Assembly: GCA_030685235.1 (NCBI GenBank)
Contig: MU839143.1
Location: 62,001-126,000, forward strand
Direction of reading: 5' to 3'
Source of the DNA: Copromyces sp. CBS 386.78
Lineage: Eukaryota; Ascomycota; Sordariomycetes; Sordariales; Sordariaceae
DNA length: 64,000 bases
Made by a program: the position numbers and the translations under genes. A model generated the notes under the pieces. That model saw only the letters and a program-made list of their open reading frames with translations, had not been told where the DNA came from and ran no database searches. Shown piece after piece: positions 33,301 through 44,245 of this stretch; within the stretch, counting starts at the first letter, position 1; each line of letters opens with the position of its first letter.

Positions 33301-34575
33301 GACGACCACCTCTCGCATCACGAGAAGGCCCTCGTCCACCTCCGGGCCATCGCCAACACTTACTCCGAGGAAGTCGAGTCCTACATCGTCAAGCACCAAC
33401 TCTACCCCTCCGCCCTCGCCCTCTACCGCAACGAACCTGGTCCCCTCCGCACCATCACCGCCCTCTACGCCTCCCATCTCCGCTCCCTCTCCAAATTCCG
33501 CGACGCCGGCCTAGCCTACGAGTCCCTAGGCGACTACCCTTCAGCAACAGAATGCTACCTCAAAGCTGGCTCCTCCTCCTGGCGCGAATGCCTCTTCACC
33601 TCCTCCCTCGATCCTTCCTTGTCTTCCGACCAGCGTCAAGAAATCGCCTCCACCCTGGCTGACGCCCTCCGCGAAGCCAAAGACTGGGCCGCCGTCGCCA
33701 CCATCCAAGCCGAGCACCTCTCCTCTTTGGAGTCTGCTATTTCCGCTCTCTGCAAGGGGTACCTCTTCGCCGACGCCTTCCGCTTGATCTCCTTGCATTC
33801 CCGCCCGGAACTGCTTGAATCCCACCTCGACCCCGGCCTTCTCGACGCCTTTTCTTCTTCAACCGAGTTCCTCGCCGATTGCAAATCCCAACTCAAAGCT
33901 CAAGTGCCCCGCATCTTGGAACTGCGCGTCAAAGCCGCTGAAGACCCACTTGCGTTCTATGAAGGCGAAAACCCCTTTGGCACTCGCACTGGCGCAGCTG
34001 GTGGTGATATCCCCGATGATATCTCCATCGCTGCCTCCTCGCGTGTGTCCACGTCCGCATCTCTGTTTACGAGGTACACGGGCAAGGGGTCGCAAGTCAC
34101 GGGTACTGTGGCGAGTAACGTGTCAAGGGCTACGAGCAAGAACCGCAAGCGCGAAGAGAAGAAGCGCGCTAGAGGAAGGAAGGGCACAGTCTACGAGGAA
34201 GAATACCTAGTCAATTCCGTGCGCCGTTTAGTTGAGCGTGTCGAAGGGTCTGCTAGACAAGAAGTGGAAAGGTTGGTCTGCGCGTTGGTCAGGAGGGGGA
34301 TGTCAGAGAGAGCGAGGGCCGTAGAGGGGTTGATGAGTGAGGTTGTGGAGGGGTGTGAGAGGGCTGTTGGGGAGGTTTGGCCTCAGCAGCAGAATGGTGA
34401 GCAGCAGCAGCAGCAGCAAGAAGGTGGGGAACAGGATGGACAATATGAAGGTGCCGATTGGAGACCGACCGGTGGTGATGCAGTTTTGGCGGATAGTATT
34501 GAGGCTATGAGGAGGGGTGTTGGAAAGCCGGTGGTGAAGAAGTTTGAGAGGTTGAGTTTGTTGGGTGGTCGTTAA
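30366..34575 (+). CDS. elp1: Elongator complex protein 1 (Elp1/IKI3)
   Basis: Exons 30366-30547, 30657-31651 and 31724-34575 join in frame (introns of 109 and 72 bp; donors GTAAGA and GTACGC, acceptors TAG and CAG) to give 1342 residues, normal for fungal Elp1. The N-terminal half is the WD40 double propeller, including the strongly conserved KHVSVGWGKKETQFQG, KALRDPTIPEKVDEG, GDGAYVAVN and EPVDGLEGSLSWRPEGNLMAGIQR stretches. The C-terminal half is the helical TPR-like dimerisation region. A basic stretch, KNRKREEKKRARGRKGTVYEEEYL (about residues 1196-1219), matches the conserved Elp1 tRNA-binding region. A poly-Gln patch lies near 1285. Elp1 scaffolds the Elongator Elp123 subcomplex that makes cm5U-type wobble modifications. 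The first intron may contain a 9-nt exon (30608-30616). Confidence 0.96.
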
Positions 34576-35900
34576 GACCGACTGGGAAAGGAGGTTGTGG
34601 TTGGAATGGAATGAAATGGAAAGAGGAAAAGATGGAGCAAGAGACGAATGGATGGTGAAGTGGTAAAAGAAAAAGACAAAAAGTAAAAGGGGGTAGCGTT
34701 GTTGTTGATGGAGGAAACGGTTGAAAAGTTGGAGTGGGAAAACTGAAAAGGAAAGATGTTGTGATTATTGTTGGATTAGATAAAGTAGGTAGGTTGTTTC
34801 AAGAGTACGAGAGTAAATAAAACAAAGAAGTGATAGATTATTAAAATGCCCTCTGTCTTTACACCCATACATATGTGACTTGAGGTATGTCGTGAGGGGG
34901 GAAACTTGTGAGTGACCATTAGGCTTCTTCAAGATTTGCATCGAGTTTGTAAGGGAAACGCCTCAGAGGGACAGCAACCAAGTGGAATCGATTGGGTAGA
35001 AACTAAATGTACTTATGAATTGATCATTGCAGAGAAGAGAGAACGGCTCTCAAGGCCTGGCGTGGCCGGGTTCACATACAAGAATTCTCGTGGCCAACCC
35101 AGCTTCTCCAATCCGTCGTTGACTCCCTTGATGGTCCGAGCGGAATTCCCTTCTTCCTTCTGCATTGCTGACTTGTTCCTTCCTTATATCGCTGTCGTGA
35201 CTGCTTCCTTCCTTGTATGATCTGGGTTGTCAATCCCATGGCAAGGAAGGTGCTGCCTGGAGGGACGGAGCCCGCCGGTCCCGACAGACTTCTCGATGAG
35301 TGACAAATGGATAACCATCTTCTTGCATAGGTACTATACCCATGAAAATATGATGGGAAAAGCATCATATTGATCACTAAGGCCAGCCCATTGCCGCGAA
35401 TCTAACTGATGCTATTCCAGAATTGCATTGTGTTCAATGTCCCCAGACATGCGGTTCGAGCCACAAATATCCGACTCAAAGACTGCGAATTCAATCTCGG
35501 ATTTGGGGTCTTCTTGATCATCTCTATAGACATCAACTACATAATACCCAGTTCGAAGAGTCTCCTATTTCCATCCTCGCCGCTCCACACACACAAAGAT
35601 CGCCCTGGTCATACACTCATTTTCTCGGCCCATCTGTTTATGCCTCCTACTTTTTGATCTAACGCAAATGCATTTTGTATACCTTTTTTGAACCATATAC
35701 ACTAAAAATACACATTCACAAAGCCTGGAACTGCCCCATTTTTTCGACCCGTTAGAGTCTTCCTTCCCATTATTCCTCTTCTTCTGCATTTAGCATAAGC
35801 ATTTCTCAGCTTTTGCACTTGATGCTTCCTAGGAAGGAACCCGTCAGTGGTCCAAGGACACTCCACATCCACACCCACACCTCCTACTCATACTTCCCCC
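34576..35900. other. Convergent intergenic region between elp1 and mrpl40
   Basis: Holds the 3' UTRs of two converging genes. The elp1 side begins with a purine-rich tract (GGAAAGGAGG, AAAGAAAAAGAC). No gene, RNA or repeat of note is seen; the short frames at 34912-35220 and 35409-35662 have no support. Confidence 0.5.
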
Positions 35901-37184
35901 TTAAGCCTTTGGTTGCTCAGGGGTCGTAGTCGCATCCTCCCCACCAATCGATAACTGCTCAACGGCCTTCTCGATCTGTGCCACCGCCTCCTCCTTCACC
36001 TTGGGCTGGGGCCCGGCCTGCTGTCCAAGCTTATTCCTCGCCACAACCTCGCCAATCTTGGCCAGCATCTCTTCGGTGAGGACCGGCTGGCCACGAGCGC
36101 GGCGCAGCTCGCGCTGCTTCCTGTTAAACTCCTGGACCGGGGTGAGCATGGCCTTGGCGGCGTTCTTCTTGGCCTCCTTCTCCTGCTCCTCAGCCTCCTT
36201 CTGGGCGATGTACTCGGGCGTGTGACGGGTGCGGAAGATGGAGTACTTGTTGCGGAGCTCGTCGAGGACCCGGATGGGCGCGGGCGGGCGGAACAAGGTC
36301 GGGACGTACGTCTTCTCGTCCAGGTCGATGCGCAAAGTGTCGGCCGGCTGGTCCTCGCGACTGATGGGCTCCTGCTTGGGCCACGGGATGATGATGTTCT
36401 CTCCGGGCACGTAGCGGCGCATGCGGCGGGTGCGGGTCGGCCGGTCGTGCACGATGTCGCGCGGGCGCAGCTCGCGGATGATCACGTCCCGGTACTCGCC
36501 CGTCTCGGGGTCCTTGAGCGGGTGCACCAGACGCACGGATGAGACAGGCAGGCGGGCGAGAACGGGCTGGACGAGCTTGGCGTTGTCTTCCATGACATAG
36601 GCGGGTAGGGTCGCGTTTGTCTAGAGAAGGGGGGGAAGAAGGGACACGATATGTGGTGAGCATTTAGATTCTACTGCTGGCGCGCGGCGGCGCATACAAC
36701 ATGATATAACAAGGCTGCTCACTTTGAGTTTCTCTGCTTTGACCTCTACTGTCATGTTCTTGACATTGAGCTTCTCGATGATGCCGATAACGTCCTTGTG
36801 GTGGCCTTCGGTGACGACGACACGGTCGCCGGGGGCGATGCAGAGGAATTTGGGAGAACCGCACCAGGCAACACGGGCCTTCTTCTCCTCTTCCGACACC
36901 TTGTTGTGGAGAAGGACACGGGTGGAAGAGAGTGAGCCGTAGAAGGTTTGCGTGCCATGGTCGATCTCGCCGAGTTCGCGGCGGGGAGCGAGGGGACCCA
37001 ACATCCAGTCCTCATTGCGAGCCTCGATGGCGGCCTTCCGTTGTTGAATGGCTTCGCCGAAGCTCGCGCCCTCCCTCTTGTTCGTCTGTCTCTGGGTGAT
37101 GCGATTCCTGGAGGTCTTCTTGCGCTCGGCGCGGCGGGCGGCCATGCCCTCGGCCATGCGCACACGCCGTAGCAGCTTGTCCAT
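35901..37184 (-). CDS. mrpl40: Mitochondrial large-subunit ribosomal protein uL24m (MRPL40 type)
   Basis: Exon 37184-36723 (154 codons) joins exon 36620-35901 across a 102-bp intron (donor GTGAGC, branch GCTCAC, acceptor TAG), giving 393 residues. The start is the ATG of MDKLLRRVRMAEGMAARRAERKK, a basic N-terminus fit for mitochondrial import. A KOW motif lies at about 117-147 (APGDRVVVTEGHHKDVIGIIEKLN), diagnostic for uL24. The long C-terminal extension (RYVPGENIIIPWPKQEP; LDEKTYVPTLFRPPAP; FRTRHTPEYIAQKEAEEQE) is the fungal mitochondrial extension seen in yeast Mrpl40. The tail is acidic/Gln-rich and probably disordered. It functions in the mitoribosome near the exit-tunnel side of the large subunit. 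A GT dinucleotide repeat lies just 5' of the ATG. Confidence 0.93.
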
Positions 37185-37186
37185 GG

Positions 37187-37206
37187 CTGTGTGTGTGTGT
37201 GTGTGT
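37187..37206. repeat. GT/CA dinucleotide repeat in mrpl40 leader
   Basis: About nine GT units (CA on the coding strand) lie within 25 bp of the mrpl40 start codon, so they fall in the 5' UTR. Confidence 0.85.
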
Positions 37207-39760
37207 ATGTTGTTGTGTTTTGTTGCCGGCGCCGGGGTATCTGGAGGAGGAGGAGGAGGACGAGGCCGGAGGAGATGGGCGGATGGGCGGTCGCGGGGTC
37301 CGGGGCAGATTCGGGTCCGGGTGTCGTCGAGGGGTTCTTTTCCCTGAAAGTCCAAGTCCCGCGCGGCGCCGTTGAGGTCCGAGTCGCTTTCCACTTTGCG
37401 GCTTTGCGGTCCCGCCGAACGATCAAAAAGTGTAGCGGGTCCGGCCGGTAGGCGGTACGACGGTACGTACCTACCAGGGTCCAGGGTTTCCAGTCGTGGC
37501 ACCCGACGCGTGCATGTTCCTGGCCCCCGTTCGCTTTTTGGTTGACGGCTGTGTTTTCTCTGTGCCGCCAGCTGTTGTAGCTGTCTTTACGGCTGGCAGA
37601 TCTACTACTACCTAAAGCGGAGAGGCTTATCGAATTATCGTTATCGTATAAGACAGGACCGGGCTTGACTCTACAAGCTCCTGTTTGTTACCTGACCTCG
37701 AGTATTGTTCCTTAATCCAACCTCATTATGTTGAATAACTGAAAGTGAGCATCATGTCAATTTTTATGCCCGGCCCCGAGCACTCCAACATCCAACTCGT
37801 CGGCATCCAGCTTCAATGTTCAAGTTAACCCGACAGCAGCGGTGCAGCCCGGACATGAGTGGGTCCCCCATCCAGATGGAAAACCCCACCCTATCGACAA
37901 TCGGTCTCTGTCTTGGCGTTTCCAATGGCCCATGGGGAGTGGCTGCCGCCCGTCATCTCCCAGCCCCGGACAATTTGGACAATCGACTGCAAGCCACCAG
38001 ACATGCAGAGTGGTGACGGGTAGGACTTGTAGGTATGTTATGGTAGGACTTAGAGTGATGGCGGGTGGCAGCGATTCGTTCTCCAGCCTCTCCTATCCCG
38101 GTTCGTCTCGTCATCCATCAAGTCAACAAGCTTACTGACTGTGTTGTATGACATGGCAACCGAGATATTCGCAATTCAACTGTTTTGGATGCGGCTGGGC
38201 ACCGACACTTTGCTGACCGCTCTCATCTCAGTCCAGCTGGGTCTGTGTTCTCCGTATCTTGATGTAGATGTATGAATCGACCGACAGTAGAGTGTATGTA
38301 GTGCATACCAATTTCATTTGGACCCTGACAATGCTCGAGACAGCCCAGAAGTCACGAACCATATAGCAAAAGCCCAACGGGCTCCTCGTACCAGCTAATT
38401 GCCTAGAACTAGTGTAGAATCCCAAAAGAGGCCCACGACGCACAGTGCCTGTTCTTTTTGGCCTTCAGTTCAGGGGTTCTGGGCAGTCTGGAGATTAGGT
38501 AGAACTAGCAGTTATCGCCGTATACTGGCAGAGACTGGAGCCTCGCCTGCTTCGCTCGCAAAGCTTCCTTCGCTAATTAGAATCCGGGGGCCACGGCAGC
38601 AGCGCGTGCTTCCCCCTTTGATCGACAGCCAGCCGAGCAGCGCAGCGTGTCGGGTGCCGGATGGATTGCTGCGGTATGGATGTGTCTGACGCGGGGCCAT
38701 CAAAGTGGTAATTTGGCCAGTCCCCACCGTGCACTTTTGCGCTTGTCGTTAACCTAAAAGGAAAAAAAAGAGAAAAAAAAAGGTCGAGAGTCGTGTCGGG
38801 AGATGGCCTTATCAGCCTTTCGCAATGAGTCCGGGGTAGCGAAATAGGGGAACTGGAACGAACATGACGGCGACGATTTCAACGTCGGTCCACTGGTAAT
38901 ATCGCCCAAATCACCTCTCTTCTCGCGTGCAAACAGCGAGAATCACGGACGGTGATACTGTAAAAGGGGAAGTGACCTGATTAACTGTAGCCGGGGTCCG
39001 GTACGTACCGTCTACTGAAGAATTCGGGCCACTCACATGGCGACGTCCAGAACGCTCCCACCTCCACACTCCCCCTTGTCTGGCCATTGCTCTTGGCTCG
39101 TCTCGCAACCCCCTACCTGGCTCCTGTACAAGTGATGGGGTACCTTATTCCGACATGAAATGCAGTGTCCGGTCCACGTGTATGCTGGATGAAAGTGTGC
39201 AAGAGTGGTGCTGCAAAAAGCCTGCAACTGCAATTGACTGGCTGTAACGGAAGTAGGCTGTAAAGACGAACAAGCGCCCTGGCCTGCCTGCTCTGGCGTG
39301 GCATGGACACACACAAGCCCAGTCCGGGGCTGCCCACTGCCTAGGTCGCTCACCACCCACTGCCCACTGCGCTCCCGTCTGACTGCCCTGGTTCGCTGGC
39401 TGAGGTTTCCACCCTCTTCCAACCTTGCCCGTGGGAGTCCTACCTGCACCTGGCACCCACACCTGGCTACCTACCTATCTGGTGGTCCCCCCATCTCCGT
39501 TCCCCGTCTCCGTCTCCGTCACAACAACTCACAACTTTAAACTTAGCACACCACCACCTCCAGCGGCACTACTACCACCACCGTCCTTCAACAACCACCC
39601 AACACCCCATCTCGATTTTCCTTCCCTTTTCCATTTTGCATCTTTTATCGACCAATTCCAAGGCCGCGTGACACCATCTCCGTCCTTTCCATACCCGTCG
39701 ATAATAAACCACTATTCAGCTTAATCTCTCCCCTATTCACACAACCACCAAACCGACATC
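37207..39760. other. Divergent intergenic region between mrpl40 and rho-1
   Basis: 2.5 kb. The mrpl40 side has a GGAGGAGGAGGA purine tract near 37242-37262. The rho-1 side (about 39440-39760) is a long C/A/T-rich leader (CACCACCTCCAGC, CCACCACCG, CAACAACCACCC) typical of Neurospora 5' UTRs and low in G. CTACCTACCTATC occurs near 39470. A 38760-38782 A-run (AAAAAAAAGAGAAAAAAAAA) is the other simple sequence. No gene or RNA was recognised. Confidence 0.5.
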
Positions 39761-40867
39761 ATGTCTGCTGAACTCCGCCGAAAGCTCGTCATCGTTGGCG
39801 ATGGTGCCTGCGGCAAGACCTGTTTGTTGATGTATGTTCATTCCCCTTTTCTAAACCACAGCGCGCGTCATCGTCACCGCCGCTGCTCCCCATCGCAACC
39901 TTTTGCTAACCGAATCTCCAGCGTCTTCTCCAAGGGAACCTTCCCCGAGGTAAGTTAGGCACTTGTCGGGACTCAGACGGACATCCATCTACACATCTAC
40001 TGCCCTCGACCGTTTGATCGCTACACCGCCCGCCCCTATCGCCTGACGAAAACACGCATTTTCCTGCCAATTCCCGCGTCTCGCCTCTCCCGAACACGAT
40101 ACAGCCCGACAAAGTCATCAAACCATCAAATTCGGAACACCCGCCTTATCGCCGTCATATCCACATCCGAATAAGCGCTGCTCAGCCAGCTAACTCATCT
40201 GCGCCCAGGTCTACGTCCCTACCGTTTTCGAGAACTACGTCGCCGATGTCGAGGTTGATGGCAGACACGTTGAGCTCGCGCTATGGGATACGGCTGGTCA
40301 GGAGGATTATGACCGTCTCCGCCCCTTGTCCTACCCCGACTCTCACGTCGTCTTGATCTGCTTCGCCATCGACTCCCCCGATTCGCTCGACAACGTTTCC
40401 GAGAAGGTCAGTATCCCGCCTGCTCACCCGGCGCCCCCTGCTCTCTGACGCTTCAATTTGCTAACAATCAAAACAGTGGCACTCTGAGGTTCTCCACTTC
40501 TGCCGTGACGTCCCAATTATTCTCGTCGGCTGCAAGAAGGATTTGCGCCACGACCCCAAGACCATCGAGGAGCTCCGCAAGACCAGCCAGAAGCCCGTTT
40601 CCCCCGAAGAGGTACGTCAGGCTGAGACATGGCCGTGGCTGATGATGCCTGTTTCGTGCCTAGTCGCTTTCCCCGCTTGCTTGAAACAAATGCTAACGCG
40701 CTCATCAACAGGGTGAGGCTCTCCGCAAGAGGATCAACGCCCACAAGTACCTCGAATGCTCGGCCAAGACCAACGAGGGTGTCCGTGAGGTGTTCGAGAA
40801 CGCGACAAGAGCTGCCCTTCTCAAGAAGACAAAGACGAAGAGGGGCCTCTGCAAGAGCTCAGTTTAA
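39761..40867 (+). CDS. rho-1: Rho-type small GTPase RHO1
   Basis: Five exons, 39761-39831, 39922-39949, 40209-40406, 40477-40611 and 40712-40867, join in frame to 195 residues; all introns are GT-AG (GTATGT, GTAAGT, GTCAGT, GTACGT donors). G boxes are intact: GDGACGKT (13-20), switch-I Thr38 in [18 protein letters not shown] (60-64), the CKKDL nucleotide-specificity loop and ECSAKT. The Rho1-specific [19 protein letters not shown] and [10 protein letters not shown] stretches are present. Fungal Rho1 activates beta-1,3-glucan synthase and the cell-integrity MAPK cascade and controls polarity and septation at the plasma membrane. Oddity: the C-terminus reads RGLCKSSV, so the only late Cys is fifth from the end and not in a standard CaaX box. 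The polybasic KKTKTKR that usually precedes CaaX is present. Confidence 0.95.
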
Positions 40868-42317
40868 ACGAACCACGGCTCTGAAAGAGACGCTTTTACT
40901 TTGACCGCAACGAACAACATCATCTGCACCAAGCCCTCCCCGATAGCCTCGCAATATGTAATCAAGCAACGGCTTTCACAAAGCGAAAGAAATCATCACC
41001 TTGGTTGATTACTCTCTGCCAATGTCGCCGTCAATGCTGCTACCGAGCGGATAATATTTCACAGAGAGAAGAAAGGGGTGGGGAGCGCAAATGGGGAGGG
41101 GCTTGGCATCTCGGGGATACTTATGGGCCTTACTACTCGATATTTAGGGAGGATAACTGGGTCTGGACTCCTTTCCACTATTTCTGTGTGTGTGGTTGGG
41201 TGGACGGGGTGCGTGGGTTGTGTTCATGTATACACAAATGACGGACACCTCAGGGCGGCAATGGGAAAGAGAGAAAGAAAGACGGAGAAAGGAGTTTTTG
41301 CGGTTCAATATTCTTGTTTCTTCTGGAATCACATGCCGCGTCCTCTTTCTCTCTTACCTATCTCTTTTTTATCTCTCTTTCTCTGTCACTGCCCGCGTGC
41401 GTCTGTCTCTTTCTCTCTCTCTCTCTCTCTCTCACGTGTATCTCTCTGTGTCTACCTGTCTGTTATTAATCTCTAGTTTTATCGCGTTCTTGTTTATCTG
41501 TCTCCGTCTACTGCTGCTGCTGCTGCATGGTTCAAATTGGGAATTTGAGATTGAATGTTAAGGTACGTATTGTTTGGATGATATCGGCGTTGCCAAATGT
41601 CACTGCCTTCCATAGACCGTTGACAACAGTTGCTGTTACCGATGTTATATAAACCCATACCATTATCGCCTGCTTCCTCTTGCCACCCTTAGCACTTTGA
41701 AGTTCTCTTACCTTAGCCCGTTTTTTGTCTGGCCTTTCAGTCCGAATTTCACTGGTTGTCACTCTACTCCCTTTGACAGCCGGCGTGGAAAGAGGCCGCC
41801 AACCCCAAGATTCAGATTCAACGTGAAACAGTTAAGTGAATGAAGGACGTCATACCCATCAAGGGTGTACCTAGTTGCCGACCCAGATCGTCACTCGGCC
41901 AGAAAATGAACTATACCTGGAAAGACACTGTCTTGAGAGCCCTGGTGGGATGATAGTCCACTAAGTCTTGATACTTACCTGACTACGGGCATAAATAAAT
42001 GGTCTTGATTAAAGCCGTCCAGTGCTGGTCAGTGTCACTCACTGGTACCGGTTGGTGACTTTCTTAAGTAAAAGTATATCAGTTCGCGCTTCACGCTACC
42101 AATCTCCTTGCCGGTCGAGGGCAGAGAATAATTCATCGCTGAACCTATCTAGGTTTATGCTACAGTATATATCCCAGTCAGCGGGAAGGTAAAGAAGCCT
42201 TTGCCTCCTCCATCATTCCTCCCGGGATCGCCTCTCTCTCTTCCGGACATCCAGACGATAAGACAAGAAGAGGCTGAGTGTGACATGCCCCCCATGGCTT
42301 ATAGGTCATGACGCAGC
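40868..42317. other. Convergent intergenic region, 3' of rho-1 and of Cys-rich gene
   Basis: The proximal part is the rho-1 3' UTR. A CT-repeat zone lies at about 41408-41432 (TCTCTCTCTCTC) and a GCTGCTGCT triplet run near 41511-41525. The open frames at 41005-41561 overlap each other in two phases and are rich in Ser/Leu because of this CT tract, so I do not call them. No RNA gene was seen. Confidence 0.5.
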
Positions 42318-42501
42318 TTAGTTGGGGCAAGACTATAGTAGGAAGAGTGAAATTAGTCCATTTATCGAGGGTGGATAGAGATAGAGACATGTAGGGCACA
42401 GGAACTAAGGGAGAGAGATATCTTACAGCACCGCAGGAACCGCAGGACTTGGAAGAGCCGTCAGAGGCGGCACCGCACTTGGGGCAGGTAGATCCGTGCA
42501 T
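42318..42501 (-). CDS. 29-residue Cys-rich CxxC protein, metallothionein-like
   Basis: Exon 42501-42427 (25 codons) joins a 15-nt terminal exon, 42332-42318, across a 94-bp intron (donor GTAAGA, branch GACTAAT, acceptor TATAG). The product begins MHGSTCPKCGAASDGSSKSC, continues GSCGASC and ends PN. It has three regular Cys groups: CPKCG, CGSCG and a final C, five within exon 1 and one in exon 2. Nearly every codon is the C-ending or otherwise preferred type (CCC, AAG, TGC, TCC, GGT), as in highly expressed Neurospora genes. The ATG context is ATCAAAATG. It resembles metal-binding mini-proteins or a minimal zinc ribbon; I cannot name the family. If the intron is not removed, the frame would run on to 107 residues of low-quality peptide. 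A TATA box lies about 160 bp upstream. Confidence 0.72.
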
Positions 42502-42658
42502 TTTGATTTCTGGGTTTGTGGTTGAAGAGTTGGAGGGTGGGTTGTTTAAGAAGCTGCTGATGATAGTGTGATGATTCGAGATCGTTTGGGAAAAAGACTT
42601 TGAGGAAAGCGCAAATGAAAATTCCTATCGGGAGTGGAGAGCCAGAGAGAGTCTCAGG

Positions 42659-42666
42659 TATTTATA
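42659..42666 (-). promoter_or_regulatory. TATA box of the Cys-rich gene
   Basis: TATAAATA on the minus strand, inside GTATAAATAC, about 158 bp upstream of the Cys-rich start codon. Strong TATA boxes are typical of stress-inducible or highly expressed fungal genes. This implies a leader of roughly 120-130 nt. Confidence 0.55.
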
Positions 42667-44104
42667 CTTTTTCAGTATCTATTATTCAAGGTCACATTAC
42701 CTCCATTTAGCTATTCAGCTAGCTGCCTTTTTTTTTTGTGTTTACGCTTAGTCGGTTGTCGAGTGACCTCTTCATGGTCCTGTGTGTGCTAACCAAGCAG
42801 GCACACCTTTTTCTTTCTTTTTTACTCCTACTGCCTTGTTCAGCCGCTGGCCAGGTAATATCTTAACCCACCGAGTCCCTCTCTCTCTTCTGAGGAGTCT
42901 CACCAGTACGGGTGCGGCACAGTTGTTAGGGTGCACTCTCGAGACTCTTTGGTGTACCTACATCTCGACATCTGACTTACACTAGGACACTGCCGAGGAC
43001 ACTGCCGAGGACACTCCCCAAGTCTCTCTCCGTGATTGTCCTGTTCATCACCGTCTCATCCAACCCCGATTGCTGTCAAACCCCAAACATAAGGTAGGTA
43101 TCGCGGCGCCTATCATTCAGGGTCTCGAGGGGTCGACGCTAACCAGCCAGCCAGTCTACGCACTAATGTAGGGCGGTGATCGCCGCTCCCCCCCCCCCCC
43201 ATCCTCAAGGCGGTTTTAGCGCTTGGCAGCCATTCAGTACACTAGCACCAACGGCAACCCCCACTGGATTGGAAATCTCAGGGGTCATGACTGGTTGGTT
43301 AACACAGTCAGGTGTCGTTGCCGTGTGCCACCACCACCGCTACGGATGTGCTGTGCATGATGAATCTTTGGGTGGGTATGTTTGAAAGTATGATCATGAG
43401 AATCTCAAAACGATTGTAGGTAGGTATCTATGGTCTAGTCTATGCACCGGGGAGTAGACCTATCAGTTGGAAAAGCAGGGCTGTCTGTCTGTCTTTGCTG
43501 GAAACCTACCTAATTCTCCAGGTCAACAAAACAAAACCACAACATGGTCCTTCGGAAAGGACATGAAACCAAGGGGCTTATTAGACTAGGAGAGCACAAT
43601 ACATACCGAGTTACCCACGAGATAGGGCTGTCGTTCCCGATGGAGATCATCACTCTCTCTCTCTCTGCACACTCTCCCTAGTATACACTAGTCTAGGTAT
43701 GCAGAATTCTGAATAAATGATCCAATCGTTTCACAAACGAGGCCGCATTAATTACTGCATAAGTGGTAAGTGAAGGCAACTGGAATGCGGGGGAAAGGTC
43801 GATAATTCCCCGCGAACCAAACATACCTAGTAGGTAGGTAAGTTATCGTCTCATGTTGTAAGCTATGTCGTCTCTCCTCCTCCACCACTCTGGTGAACTA
43901 CCTACACTAGGTTTATAAAGTTTAAGCAGTAGGTAGGTAAGCAAGTAGAGGTAGAGTTGGTGAGGCCAACATGAACGCACGGTAGGTAAGAGGTATGTAT
44001 GTATGTATTCCCATGACTGTTCATATTGGCACGTTCGGGTAACACAACCTACAGTACTTTAGTGTACCCTAATGAAATCGAGCCTTGTTACCGTCCAATA
44101 TATA
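42667..44104. other. Intergenic approach to the heterochromatin boundary
   Basis: No gene is supported. A run of 13 C lies at 43188-43200. Copies of the TAGGTAGGTA motif common in this genome cluster here (43091, 43416, 43830, 43930, 43981), with an ATGTATGTATGT array near 43995-44008. Composition is still normal up to the first base of the MULE terminal repeat at 44105, so the boundary is abrupt. Confidence 0.5.
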
Positions 44105-44245
44105 TGAGAAACGCTATCTGCACCGCTGCAAAACTCTTACTGCACCGCCGCCCCACCCTCGCCCCATCTCTCCCGCGCGCTAATGCACCCCAAAATTTTT
44201 GAGCCAATTAAATCGCTCGTATCCAAATTGCGGTCCACACTCTAC
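44105..44245 (+). repeat. Left terminal inverted repeat of MULE
   Basis: GC-rich (CACCGCCGCCCCACCCTCGCCCC region) and almost free of RIP-type change. It pairs with the reverse complement of about 47575-47723. The inner limit is approximate, because similarity decays after TCCAAAT near 44228. Confidence 0.85.

Noticed and set aside
41078..41561. Overlapping plus-strand frames of 132 and 123 codons after rho-1
   Set aside because: They are driven by the CT-repeat tract in the rho-1 3' UTR; Ser/Leu low complexity.
42178..42501. 107-residue unspliced protein
   Set aside because: The frame after residue 25 reads through a good intron (GTAAGA, CTAAT branch, TAG) and loses the preferred codon bias.
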